A stretch of 64,000 nt of DNA from Hyaloperonospora brassicae (Eukaryota > Oomycota > Peronosporomycetes > Peronosporales > Peronosporaceae). The translations under genes were made by a program, and so were the position numbers. Below the pieces are notes generated by a model that did not search any database, had not been told where the DNA came from, and worked only from the letters and a program-made list of their open reading frames with translations. Every line of letters begins with the position of its first letter. Within the stretch, counting starts at the first letter, position 1. This document shows, in pieces, positions 23,375 through 33,758 of the stretch. The stretch spans positions 186,001 through 250,000 of the forward strand of contig CANTFL010000122.1 of assembly GCA_947650285.1 (NCBI GenBank), read 5' to 3'.

Positions 23375-24952
23375 CTAGAGACTTCTCAGTCGCTCCTTCC
23401 TGCCACCAAACTCGGCGTCGAGCACGAGACGGTAGTATTTGACTTGCCAGTACGTGCACAAGAAGATCGACAGGACGATGGAAAATAGCCGCCATACCAC
23501 GTTCATATACACGTCCCATGAGCTAAGCCAGACCACAGTGAGCTCGAATGCCGCTGTGATAGCCACGTACAACCAGAATCGAGTCACGTACAGCACGGGC
23601 GGTATCGATACTCGCTGATGCGGGTCCCAGAAGTTCGATATCACGCTGGCAAAGTAAATGTGCAAAGACACGTTCATGAAGATCATGAGACTGTAGCCAT
23701 AGTGCACGGGAGCTAACGGATGCACGCGAGCAGGTGCAATGCGGAAGGCGAGCACTACGAGCGCCATTCGGAACGCCATGTAAGCATACCGAGCCTGCTT
23801 GTTGTTGCGCATCGTCAAGACCGCGCAACGTTTCTGGATTTGACGCATCGGCAGCGTGATCTTGAGTGTGTACAGAGCTGCCGTAAGCAGCGCGAGCGAG
23901 CTGAAGAAACCCAGCAGTGTCTTGACAGCTTCTTCCGCTCCATAGCGTTCTTGCGATCGTGGCAGTGTCGCTCGAATATCATGCCATACTTCATGCAAGT
24001 CCATGACAAATCCAGCCCACCAATACCACGGCTTCAGGACAGAAGCCATGGGGTATCCCACCGTAAGTGCCGGAATGCTACGCGCTGACTCCACCACGAC
24101 CTTAATCGGACTAATCGGCGACGTCATGGACGCAAACTGGCGCAAGTAGAACAGTTTCCAATGATACTGCTCGTAAAAGTACTTGTGGTTGATGTTGTAG
24201 CCCACTGGCAGTCGCATGCCCTTTGGGTGCACTTGCGCCTTTTTCCGGCCGTCCAGCTTGGCTCCAGCCAGCGACGCTTTTCCAGGCGTAAACAACTCGG
24301 CTTTCCGCAGCATCTCGCTGTACATGGACGACAGAAACCCTTGGTCGGCGCCATCAAAGCTCTCGAGGTAGTCCAGGGCTTTCAGTAACCGCTGGTACTC
24401 GGCCGCCGACGGCGTAACCACGAGTAATCCCGTGTGAAAGTGACAGGGGTTCATAAACACAGCACAAAAGTCGCCACATAGAAAGAGCTCGTCGGCGTTC
24501 CGGACCAAGACATTGTCCGCGTCGAGGTACACCACGCGCTCGTACTCGAGCATGTTCCACACGTGCAGCTTGTTCAGCGTGTAGATAAAGTTCGGGTTGT
24601 GCAGCGTGTTCCCGACGAACGGGTTCTTAATGTTGGGCACGTCCAGAACGCGGCACCCCATGGACCGGAACAGGGCTTTGCTCGCCTCGGACACCGAGTC
24701 CGACGTCAAGACCACGAGGTCGTAGGGCGAGCCGGTCAACTTGATCGAGTGCATCATCACTTGGACGCCCAAGACGTACTCGGCGTCTCGACTCGTGTCT
24801 TCGTAGTGGACAGTCACGTACGCAAAGCGACTGGTGGCCGCCGTGGGCTGCACAACCACACTGTGCTGACTCTCTTGTGTCGCGGCAGCATGTCGCAGCA
24901 GCAGCAGCAGCAGCGACAGCGCTGCGATCGTCGTCCGCCCGCGCCAAGTCAT
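23375..24952 (-). CDS. GT8-family glycosyltransferase with C-terminal membrane helices (IPUT1/PGSIP6-like)
   Basis: 525 aa from the ATG at 24952, which opens a clear signal peptide (MTWRGRTTIAALSLLLLLL); an in-frame ATG lies nine codons earlier. Residues about 45-260 are a GT8 domain: FAYVTVHYE, LVVLTSDSVSEASK, the DxD metal site in YERVVYLDADNVLVRN, HTGLLVVTPS and DGADQGFLSSMY. A family tail follows with GYNINHKYFYE and LKPWYWWAGFVMDLHEVWHD, matching the LKPWDWW segment of plant inositol-phosphorylceramide glucuronosyltransferase. The last about 180 residues hold about five hydrophobic helices. Inference: a Golgi glycosyltransferase acting on a lipid such as a glycosyl-inositol-phosphoceramide; donor and acceptor unproven. 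Divergent from RRP12. The frame stays open far upstream, antisense to RRP12, which is not coding. Confidence 0.85.
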   Translation of the reverse strand: MTWRGRTTIAALSLLLLLLRHAAATQESQHSVVVQPTAATSRFAYVTVHYEDTSRDAEYVLGVQVMMHSIKLTGSPYDLVVLTSDSVSEASKALFRSMGCRVLDVPNIKNPFVGNTLHNPNFIYTLNKLHVWNMLEYERVVYLDADNVLVRNADELFLCGDFCAVFMNPCHFHTGLLVVTPSAAEYQRLLKALDYLESFDGADQGFLSSMYSEMLRKAELFTPGKASLAGAKLDGRKKAQVHPKGMRLPVGYNINHKYFYEQYHWKLFYLRQFASMTSPISPIKVVVESARSIPALTVGYPMASVLKPWYWWAGFVMDLHEVWHDIRATLPRSQERYGAEEAVKTLLGFFSSLALLTAALYTLKITLPMRQIQKRCAVLTMRNNKQARYAYMAFRMALVVLAFRIAPARVHPLAPVHYGYSLMIFMNVSLHIYFASVISNFWDPHQRVSIPPVLYVTRFWLYVAITAAFELTVVWLSSWDVYMNVVWRLFSIVLSIFLCTYWQVKYYRLVLDAEFGGRKERLRSL

Positions 24953-25246
24953 ACTGAGCTTTTCAATCGCAATGGTCATGAACGACCGAGGGCGGGGCGC
25001 GTGTATGCTGTATGACAAGTCGACAAACGGAGCGCTCGAAGTCTGGGCGGACACGCGGGGTGGCCGACGGATGCTGGATGAGAGTGCGTTGGTTGATGTG
25101 GCAGACACGTTCGCCCACATCGTGAAGGTTGCGCCAAGGTCGTCCGAAGCGCTGCGCGCACGCGGCCAGTGGTTTTCATCTCTCGACTTCGAGTGGCGCG
25201 GCAGCTGTCCATCATCCGCGTACCTCCCGACGACGCAACGCTCGCT
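24953..25246. promoter_or_regulatory. Bidirectional promoter region, GT8 / RRP12
   Basis: 294 bp separate the two divergent start codons. No clear TATA box or oomycete initiator is visible. The assignment rests on geometry only. Confidence 0.5.
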
Positions 25247-28200
25247 ATGGACCCGTTCACAGAGCTGCGGCAGCACGCGCATGGCACGCACCCGCAGAAG
25301 AAGCGGCTGAACGTCGTGCTCGGCGTCATCACTGACGTGATCTACGACCGCCGCCGCAGTAGCAGTAGCAGCGACGCGCGCGCCACCACTTCGATCTCCC
25401 CCACGGAGTACTTTGCAGCGCTCATGACGGCACTGGACGCAGCGTCGGACTCGCACCGTCAAGAGGTGGCACAGCTGCTGTCGATGGTGTTGCCCGAGGT
25501 CCCGCACGCAGTGCTGCGGTGCAAGTTCACGGCTGTAGCCACGTGCCTCACGACGGTACTGCAAGAAGCTGGAGACGATACAGCGCTCTTGCGCTCCGCC
25601 AGCGCCTGTTTGGCTCGGACGCTGCTGGCGCAAGAGCCGTCGACGACGGTCTGGGCCCGTCCAGAGCTCATCCGGAGCTTCCAGTTGCTGCTGACGCTGG
25701 CTATGGACACGCGCCCCAAGGTGCGCAAAGCGGGACAGAAGTGGACCATGGACGTGCTGGAGCTCCATGCTGCTCGCGGGTGTGACGCGCTGTCGACGCA
25801 CATTGCGAGCTTTGGAGAGAACGTGCTGGCCAGTGCTGGCACCAGCGGGAAGGACGACCAGAAACTCGTGCTGCTCGTTGCGTTTCTCAAAGTGGCGCTG
25901 CCATTGCTCCAGCGACAGGTTGTCGGCTCTCTTGTTGCAGCGCTGGCCAAGTTTCTCGATGCCAATTCGAAGACGTTGCGCTTGGTCACGTACGAAGCAC
26001 TGGACGCGCTGAGTGCTGCACCAGAGTCGCAGTTGACAGCGGATACCCTTTGCAAGCTCGTGGCGGCTGTTCTTGATGCACAAAGCAGCGAGTCGCAGGA
26101 CGCTGCAGGAGGGCCTGTGGCTATCTATGCTGTGCGCATCCCGTCTCAAGCACTTGTTCGGCTTGCGTCGGTGAATGCTGAAGCGGCCCGTGAACTGCTT
26201 CCTCGCGTGGTTAGTGCCGTGTGCTCTCACATTGCCGGGGACAGCGACCGTGTGCAGCGCCAGGCCACGCGCTCGTTGCTGGGTGTTCTCAAGGCGATCA
26301 TTACGCCAGACGTGCTCGAGACCGAGAGTACGTTCGAAGATGTCGCTCGTGTGCTTGCCTCGTTGCAGAGTCTCACTTCGCTGCGGTTCCAGGGTGCGTG
26401 GAAGCACGTTTTCCCACTCCTTGCCGAGCTCTTCCGCTTCTACGGCTCTGCCAGTCGACCCGCGCTGGAGCCCATTCTTGTCACGTGTTGCGAGCTGCAC
26501 GAGGCTGCCGACCAGCTTCCACAGCAGCAACAAGAAGGTCGCAGTGCTCAGACACTGTCGGATTTGTTTGCACTAGCGGCCGGTGCGGCCGTTGAAGCAC
26601 TCGGCCCTCGCGCCTTCCTCGAAGTCGTTCCAATCGGCCATCCAACGGAGATCGTGAGCGAACATCGTGCGTGGCTTCTCCCGGTGTTCCGAAGTGCGCT
26701 GCGATCGACACGACAGGGTGGCGAGCTCAGCTTTTTCGCGGACGTGATCCTGCCGATGGCCCGTTCGTGCGAAGCTGGTGCCCGTGAGCCAAGTGCGACT
26801 CCACTGCAAGCGAAGAAGCTGCAGACGTGTGCCATGCAGCTCTGGTCGCTGTTCCCGAGCATTTGTGCCCATGCTGTTGACGTCGACACGCACTTCAAGA
26901 AGATTGCGAAAGTCCTGGCGAGCGCCATGGCCGACAAGCGATACCCCGAGCTACGTCTGATTGTGTGTCAAGGGCTCCAGGCGCTTGTAAAACGGACCCG
27001 CGCTCTGCTGCGGTCTGTTGCGCGCCGCTATCACTGCGAGACGGACGACGCAGCGATGGAAGACGATCGGGCGGAAGAGGATGAGGAGGAACAGGATGAC
27101 AAGCAGCTGGACGAAGCCAAGTTGGCTCGTGACCGTGCAGCATTGGCCAAATACTCGGGACGATACGTGCCTCTGCTGCTCACATTCTTGGAGGAGCTGG
27201 ACCCGGAGAAAGACACGGATCGTGCCCAGGTGCTGCTTGATACGCTCGAAGGCTTTGCCTCGCTGGCCGAGGCTGAGCTGATTGGCACAACGTTCAAGAA
27301 GGCGATGCAAAAGCTGTTGGAGGCGACGACAGAAGCGAAGCGCATCGAGGCCGGCGGTGCGAGCACTCAACTGAAGCGTGCGACGAAGCTCCGACAGGTA
27401 TCACATGCTCAGATGGCGCTCGCATTGGCCCTGCTGGCCCACGTAGACGACGTCAATGTAGCGTTGCTGTATCGCGTGATCAAGCCATATTTGCTGGACG
27501 ATACCGACGCTGCAATGCAGAAGCGGTCGTACGCTGCCCTGGTGGCTGTCTGTGACCTGCACCCGACGTTCCTGGCGGAGGAGGCTCAACTGCAGGACCT
27601 CACACGCGCAATCTGTGAGTCGCTGCTCACTTGCTCGGTGTCAGCGAAGAAAATGCGTCTGCGCGTGCTCGCCCACTTGATCCGAGCGCTGCAAGCCCAG
27701 CCTGCCAGCGACGGACTTGCAGAGAAGGAGCTGGTGCCGAACCTCGTTGGGGAGATCATGTTGTGTACGAAAGAGGCCAACGGCAAAGCTCGTGAAGCCG
27801 CTTTCGAGTTGTTGGTGGCCATGGCGATGCTTCTGCGTGCTCGTGCCCCGCAGACTGGACTCATGGAATTCATCCAGATGGTCCTTGGTGGTCTCGCAGC
27901 TCGAACGCCGCACATGCGGAGCGCTGCAGTGATCTGTCTCAGTCGATTGGTCTTCGAGTTTGGCCGTGACGAGCCTGCGATTGCACAGGCCATGCCGGCG
28001 CTGCTCAAGACAGTGCTCCTGCTGCTGCACGAGAAGGCCCGCGAAGTGATCAAGAGCGTGATTGGGTTCATGAAGCTCGGCATTGCAGTGCTGCCGAAAG
28101 ACGAGCTGGACGCGTTCCTGCCGGATATCATCAACGGATTGCTGGTCTGGATCGGGGAGAGCAAGAACCGCTTCCGTGCCAAGACGCGCATTATCCTCAT

Positions 28201-29020
28201 GAAGCTGTGTCGCAAGTTTGGCTACGAGCACGTGGCTGCGCTCGTGCCCGAGGAAGACCGGGCGCTCATTCGCCACATCAAAAAGACAAAGGAGCGCGAG
28301 GACAAGAAAAAGTCCGAGCTCGCTGCAGAAGCTGCCGAGCGTCGTGCTGCCAAGAAGAACCGCGACACGTTTGAAGAGTTTATGGCCGACTCGGATGATG
28401 ACGACGATGAAGCTGGAGCTGCTGACGATGGTGACGATGACGCAGCCGCAGCAATGCAAGTGCTGAAGCGCAAGAAGGACTTGCACCGGAAGCACAAGGG
28501 CGGCAAAGTGATCCGTGAAGACGAGGACGAGATCCTCGACTTCCTCGACGACAATGCCGCCGTGAAGAACATCCTCTCGGCCCACGCGAGCGGTCGTCGG
28601 GGCACTGCTGGCGACGACGACAGCGACGACGGGTTCCAAGTGGCAAAAGACGGCCGGCTGATTGTGCCTGGCGACGACGACGAGATGAACGGCGGAGGCG
28701 ACAGCGAGGCCGACGACAATGACAATGACGTCGACCGGATCAAGCACGACGTGGCCTCGCAGCTGCACCGCATGGGGCTCGCGAACAAGCCGAGCGACAA
28801 GAGCGGGCGGGCGAAGCGCAAACGGGGCGGCGAGAGCGATCCCACCAGCGAAGGCCGCGAGTACCGCGCGAAGAAGGCCGGCGGGGACATGAAGAAGAAG
28901 GGCAAACTCGAGCCGTACGCGTACATTCCACTGGACCCGAAGCTCATGGCCAAGCGCAACAAACGCCAAGCAGTGACGCGGTACGGCGGCAGCGTCGGCA
29001 AGAGACGGGGGAAGAAGTGA
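25247..29020 (+). CDS. RRP12: RRP12, HEAT-repeat ribosome biogenesis factor
   Basis: Intronless, 1257 aa. RRP12 is needed for maturation and export of pre-40S (and pre-60S) particles in the nucleolus and nucleus. The N-terminus holds the NUC173/RRP12 HEAT array (about residues 1-1000; e.g. LRCKFTAVATCLTTVLQEAG, MAMLLRARAPQTGLMEFIQM and KSVIGFMKLGIAVLPKDELD). The C-terminus is highly charged with acidic runs and basic blocks, ending PYAYIPLDPKLMAKRNKRQ and then a Gly/Arg/Lys tail, as in RRP12 of fungi and animals. The start is the ATG at 25247: the frame is open 26 codons further but from a GTG with no conserved sequence. The Asp/Glu-rich segment around residues 1045-1065 is probably disordered. 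Confidence 0.93.
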   Translation: MDPFTELRQHAHGTHPQKKRLNVVLGVITDVIYDRRRSSSSSDARATTSISPTEYFAALMTALDAASDSHRQEVAQLLSMVLPEVPHAVLRCKFTAVATCLTTVLQEAGDDTALLRSASACLARTLLAQEPSTTVWARPELIRSFQLLLTLAMDTRPKVRKAGQKWTMDVLELHAARGCDALSTHIASFGENVLASAGTSGKDDQKLVLLVAFLKVALPLLQRQVVGSLVAALAKFLDANSKTLRLVTYEALDALSAAPESQLTADTLCKLVAAVLDAQSSESQDAAGGPVAIYAVRIPSQALVRLASVNAEAARELLPRVVSAVCSHIAGDSDRVQRQATRSLLGVLKAIITPDVLETESTFEDVARVLASLQSLTSLRFQGAWKHVFPLLAELFRFYGSASRPALEPILVTCCELHEAADQLPQQQQEGRSAQTLSDLFALAAGAAVEALGPRAFLEVVPIGHPTEIVSEHRAWLLPVFRSALRSTRQGGELSFFADVILPMARSCEAGAREPSATPLQAKKLQTCAMQLWSLFPSICAHAVDVDTHFKKIAKVLASAMADKRYPELRLIVCQGLQALVKRTRALLRSVARRYHCETDDAAMEDDRAEEDEEEQDDKQLDEAKLARDRAALAKYSGRYVPLLLTFLEELDPEKDTDRAQVLLDTLEGFASLAEAELIGTTFKKAMQKLLEATTEAKRIEAGGASTQLKRATKLRQVSHAQMALALALLAHVDDVNVALLYRVIKPYLLDDTDAAMQKRSYAALVAVCDLHPTFLAEEAQLQDLTRAICESLLTCSVSAKKMRLRVLAHLIRALQAQPASDGLAEKELVPNLVGEIMLCTKEANGKAREAAFELLVAMAMLLRARAPQTGLMEFIQMVLGGLAARTPHMRSAAVICLSRLVFEFGRDEPAIAQAMPALLKTVLLLLHEKAREVIKSVIGFMKLGIAVLPKDELDAFLPDIINGLLVWIGESKNRFRAKTRIILMKLCRKFGYEHVAALVPEEDRALIRHIKKTKEREDKKKSELAAEAAERRAAKKNRDTFEEFMADSDDDDDEAGAADDGDDDAAAAMQVLKRKKDLHRKHKGGKVIREDEDEILDFLDDNAAVKNILSAHASGRRGTAGDDDSDDGFQVAKDGRLIVPGDDDEMNGGGDSEADDNDNDVDRIKHDVASQLHRMGLANKPSDKSGRAKRKRGGESDPTSEGREYRAKKAGGDMKKKGKLEPYAYIPLDPKLMAKRNKRQAVTRYGGSVGKRRGKK

Positions 29021-29651
29021 GCGCTGCGTGGACGAGACGACGACGGAGAGCGCGCGAGACGTCATCTCCTGTGGGGGCCACCGGAGACGGACGAACTGCT
29101 GGGCGTGTGGGGGACAAGCGCAGTGCTGCAGAAACAGAGCGGCAGCTCTTGTGTGACGACGACCGGTCGACCGGTTTGGTGATCGCCCGAGAGGCGGACG
29201 CTCACCGTCGAAGCGCTACTTGCAGTCGCGTCGATCGGTTTGGTGCCACTGATGTCGGTGAGACTCGAGACCATTGCAGACGGTCGTTGACTGTGGCTAC
29301 CACTTGACATGGATCAAACTACACGGCGCTCTGTTCAGGTCCTTCTTTTGCCAGTCTGCTACAATTACGCTCGTGATTGCGCACGTGAACGTGGCGATGT
29401 GCGTTCGTGCTACTTCAGGTGCACAGCTGTTTAAAAAAAAGAAGAACTCGTCGACCTCTTTTCTACTGTGGTGTGCGCGTTTCGTGTCGGTTTTTCGCAC
29501 CCGCTGCGGCCGTCCTGTTGAAACGTTTAAACGACTTTATCGTCAGGAACGCGACAATCCTTCTTCTCTCCCGATAAAACGGCCGTCGTCTTCGGCGCTC
29601 AGCAGCTCGTGACGCCCCTGCGCCGCTCTCCCTCGCGCCGTCTCCTGCGCC
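29021..29651. other. RRP12 3' flank and PROPPIN promoter/leader
   Basis: 631 bp containing the RRP12 3' UTR and the upstream region of the PROPPIN gene. A run of eight A sits near 29433. No gene or repeat is supported. Confidence 0.5.
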
Positions 29652-31628
29652 ATGTCCGCTATGAACCTCAGCCGCGAGCAGCAGAACGAGCTCCTCTTTG
29701 CAGGCTTCAACCAGGACAGCGGTGCGTGCGCTCTCTCTCTCTCTCTCAGTCGCTCTCTCTCGCTCGCTCTAACAGTCGCTCTCTCTCGCTGCCTAACTGT
29801 CGCTCTGTGTGTGGTGAAACTTGTGTACATGTTGTGTGTCGCGCAGGCTGCTTTGCCTGTGGCACGGACTCGGGTTTCAAGATCTTCAACTGCGACCCGT
29901 TCAAGGAGACCTTCCATCGAGGTCCGTCATTGGCTCTTGTTGGGGAGTACGAGGCACTTGAGGTCTCCTCGCCGTCGTCTCCACGTCTAACTCGCTCTAT
30001 GTGTTTCTGTGTGTGTCTCTCTCTCACACGTTCGATGTCTGTCTGTCTGTATGTATGTATGCCTGTCTGTGTGTGCCTTTTTGTCGTTGGTCGACAGACT
30101 TTGCTAATGGCGGTATTGGCATTGTGGAGATGCTCTTTCGGTGCAACATTCTGGCTATTGTGGGCGGCGGACGCAACCCGAGATACCCTCCTAACAAGGT
30201 GTGTAAACGCAGCAGCTTGACCATGTCCACGAGGAAGGGTCGAGACGTGGAGGACTGACGTACGAGACCCCTGCTACTGCTGCGTTGCCAGGTGATGATC
30301 TGGGACGACCATCAGAGCCGCAACATTGGCGAGCTCAGCTTTCGTAGCGAGGTGAAGGCCGTCAAGCTGCGGCGAGACCGGTAGTGTGCTGTCGTGATGC
30401 ATCTGCTGCTGTGTTGTACGTGACGCGCGGGAGTTCTGTGGTGCTCTGTAGTGTGGTGGTCGTGCTACAAAACAAGATCTACGTCTACAATTTCTGTGAG
30501 TCGCTGACTTTGGCTGCCGCCGGCTGCATCGTTCGTCGCCTGACGCGTACGTTGTCGTTGTCTATGCTTGCAGCGGACCTGAAGCTCGTGGATCATATCG
30601 AGACGTTGGCGAATCCCAAGGGTCTGTGTGCGCTGTGCCCGAATCCGTCCAACACGGTGCTGGCTTGTCCTGGTGTGACGCGCGGCACGGTCCGCATTGA
30701 GCTGTATGATCTGCGGAAAACGACGCTGATCACCGCTCATGAAGCCGAGTTGTCACAGGTGGGGAATCGTGGGGTCGCAGTGTGTTGTAGTCAGGAGGAG
30801 CTCATTTGTTGTGTCTGTGTAGATTTGCACGAACCTGGACGGCACGCGCCTTGCGACAGCCTCGGACAAGGGGACTCTGATTCGTATATTCGACACTCAA
30901 AGCGGTCAGATCATGCAGGAGCTGCGGTGAGCGGTGTATAGTGGTCACACGAAGTTTGTTGTAGGTCGCGGTATCTGACGGGTTCGTATCCATGTAGTCG
31001 CGGAGCCGACCGCGCGGAGATTTACAGCATTTGCTTTAGCCCGATCGCACCCTTGCTCGCGTGCTCGAGCGATAAAGGCACCGTGCACGTCTTTTCGCTG
31101 ACAGCAGAAGGTTCTGGTCAAAGCTTTGCGTCCGATCCGACTACGATGGGAAGTGTGCCGTCGCAAAGCGTGCCGTCTCATTTCTCAGCGGGAAGTACGC
31201 CTCGCAGCGGAGAAGATGACGGTACAGAGAACTCGAAGTCCAGGTACCCATCGTTGTGACTTTGCGTGGCGTTTGCTCAGGTACCAGTGACATGCTAAGC
31301 CACGCTTTTCTTCTCGGGTGCATGCTCGTAGCTTGTCCTTCATGCGGGGATTTCTTCCGAAGTATTTCAGCTCAGAGTGGAGTTTCGCCCAGTTCCGCGT
31401 ACCGGAAACCCGAACAATCTGCGCATTTGGCACGGAGAAGAACACCATTGTTGGTACGTAGCGCTCTATCATCGATCACTGTGTGCCACGAGCGCTGTGA
31501 CTGACTCGGTCTGTTTCCAATTAGTCGTGGGAGCCGACGGGTCTTTCTACAAAGCTGTCTTCGACGCCAACGGAGAATGTCAGAACACGTCGTATTCCAA
31601 GTTCATTCAGTCCGACGAGGATGAATAG
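29652..31628 (+). CDS. PROPPIN / WIPI (Atg18 family) autophagy protein
   Basis: Seven-bladed beta-propeller that binds PI3P and PI(3,5)P2 on autophagic and endolysosomal membranes. Ten exons: 29652..29721, 29847..29921, 30098..30198, 30292..30380, 30452..30495, 30574..30758, 30823..30926, 30998..31243, 31332..31453, 31525..31628; 379 aa. All junctions are GT-AG and keep frame. Key segments: [59 protein letters not shown], and the phosphoinositide-binding LRRG (about residues 221-224, created by the exon 7/8 join) before [32 protein letters not shown] follows, as in WIPI3/4-type members. Introns 1 and 2 contain CT- and TG-rich simple repeats. With ten exons it is the most intron-rich gene of the window. 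Confidence 0.93.
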
Positions 31629-31862
31629 ACTCCGTGTGGTGGTTCTGCACTTCTTTATTGAAGCCGTCGAGAGCGCCAGTTCCAGCACGACATGACTAGT
31701 TGTAGCTGCGCAGTCAACAGCGTCTGCTGTTGATACTAATGGCTGTATCATCTCTTACTTCCGTTGCCGTTTGAACATGCATTAGGTTTTCACATACGAG
31801 TTCGGGGTTCACCAAATGACCAATCGAAGTATATTTGATGGACTTCGCCACGGATCAGTGCG

Positions 31863-33437
31863 CTAATCTCCACGGATAGTGTACTTCTCGCGGACAACAT
31901 TCGGATCGTACTGCACGCATCATACATTCGTTAGACGTCCGCTCGAGTATAGACGTGCAAAGCTTCTCACTCACCACTTCCCACCGACTGGCAGGGAAGA
32001 TATGCTTGTTCTTCTCGTACCAATGACGATCCACTACTTTGCCAGGATGCGACTTTTGACACACGAGAACATGTCAAATTAGTGAATGCTTCGTGTGTGT
32101 GACGAGTGGCATACACTCACTCACCTCATCTTTCTCGACACGTCGGTCCTGCACGAGACGGACGTCATCGTGCACGTCGAAGCAGAAGAGTGGCCCGCTC
32201 TTTCCGCGCGCTTTCGTCACGATCAAGTCATAGAATGAGTAGTGCTGCAGGCATCCAGCACAACAGAATCAGCAAGCACTTCGACCCCAGCATTTTCCAC
32301 GTCACTCACGTGCGGAATGATCAGGTCCTCTTTGATATAGATCAGATTCTCCGCACCGACACCGCGCAACTCTGCAAACTCGGACACCAGCTGCTGCTTG
32401 ACAAGCTCCAGATATTTGCCGATCGTGGTTTTCTTAGGAACCTGTCCAGAACATACAGTCATTCGATGAGCCTGCGGACGAGCCCGCGCAGTACGTGCAA
32501 CAGCGGCTATACGGTACGCACCGTGATTTCCCGACGATGGCCAGAACCATCCCAGTAGCTGTAAGTCACTGCAACGTTCTCATCTGATCAAGTAACGCGT
32601 TCCACCGCACTACCGTAAGTCCAATTGTAGCCCAGTCCATCCGACTTCTCATAGCACTACATGCCACGTACTCTTGATGATTTCTTGCTCTGCTTCCCAC
32701 TCTGCACGAAGCCGTTGGCGCTCTCGAGCTTCTTCCTTCTCCCGCTCCTTGTCCGGCAAAAAGTCTGTGTCCACGTCGGGGTTCTTGATACTCTTTTTCA
32801 TCCGTTTCAGCTCCACAGCCCCATCCTCCGCTTCATCGCCACTGCCATTCAAATCAAACGACAGCGGACCCATCTTCTTTGCATGTCGCTTCTTCTTCTT
32901 CTTTTTTCTTTCCGTCTGCTGCTTTTCAGGCCTTCAGACACCGAGCAATAACACCACAAACTCACGTGTCAGTCCCCTTTCAGTGCACCACCACCAAACC
33001 AGACGCAAACTGTAGCGAAACGCACTGCACATCCACCGAAACGCTCTTGCGATTCTGCAGGTCCTCCCGCTTTTTCCGAAACTCTTCCGCGGTGACTAGC
33101 CCCACTGTTTGGCGCTGCACACCGGTAAACCAGTACGCAAGAAGTGTACAGTCAGCATACAATGCAGCGAGGACCTGTCATAAGTGGTACTTGCAATACA
33201 TGATAAGTGCCCACGCCAACGTGCCTTAAACTCGCTCTCGTCGTTGTCCGTATGCGACTGGAAGTTGTCGTCAATGCGCGTGCCTCGTCGATTCGTCGTC
33301 TCGATCTCCTGACGCTTGGCCTCGTACTCCTGCTGCTGCTTCTCTCGCTGCCTCGTCAGCTTTGCGGCCTTGGAACCAGCGACGTTGCCCTCGACTGTGT
33401 GCGCGCCCGACGATCCATAGCGCTCGATGCCCGTCAT
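31863..33437 (-). CDS. XAP5: XAP5/FAM50-family nuclear protein
   Basis: Nuclear protein linked to splicing and transcription regulation in plants and animals. Exons from the 5' end: 33437..33225, then 33114 downwards, an exon ending at 32672, and 32583..32522, 32441..32310, 32244..32125, 32052..31975, 31910..31863. Family signatures: [54 protein letters not shown] (frame restored by the join at 32672/32583), [51 protein letters not shown] and a C-terminal EKYTIRGD. Intron 1 (33115-33224) appears to be GC-AG. The junction between exon 2 and the Lys-rich exon 3 (acceptor at 32921 or 32931) is not resolved: several donors between 32980 and 33030 fit. The other junctions are firm. Confidence 0.88.
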
Positions 33438-33758
33438 TGTCACTGATACCAATGACCCGCTCGCGCAGCAGGATACCGGTACAATGCAAGTACCGGTTCA
33501 GCTGCCCATGGAGCTACTTCAGCGATGCTGACGAAGTAAGAGGCGACCGGATTGGTTTAGAAATGCGAGCACGAATGGACACGTTGAGATTTAGAAATCC
33601 GACTGGACAGAAAGACCGAAAGCTCTTATGCTGCGGAGACTCAAGACCCCATCGGACGCGTACGTGCGTCCCCTCTTGCGGCGTCTACCAGCACTCGTTC
33701 CCTTTGCAACTAATCATTGCAACCACTGACCAGTCAACACGTCGACGTCTATGTGTGT
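33438..33758. promoter_or_regulatory. Bidirectional promoter region, XAP5 / AKTIP-like
   Basis: 321 bp between divergent start codons. An initiator-like CTCGTTCCCTTTGCAAC lies near 33696-33712 on the plus strand; it resembles but does not match the oomycete Inr consensus. Confidence 0.4.

Noticed and set aside
24953..26533. Minus-strand frame extending the GT8 gene to 1052 codons
   Set aside because: Antisense to RRP12, Arg/Gln/His-rich, and a signal peptide marks the true start at 24952.
27641..29065. 474-codon minus-strand frame
   Set aside because: Antisense of the RRP12 C-terminus.
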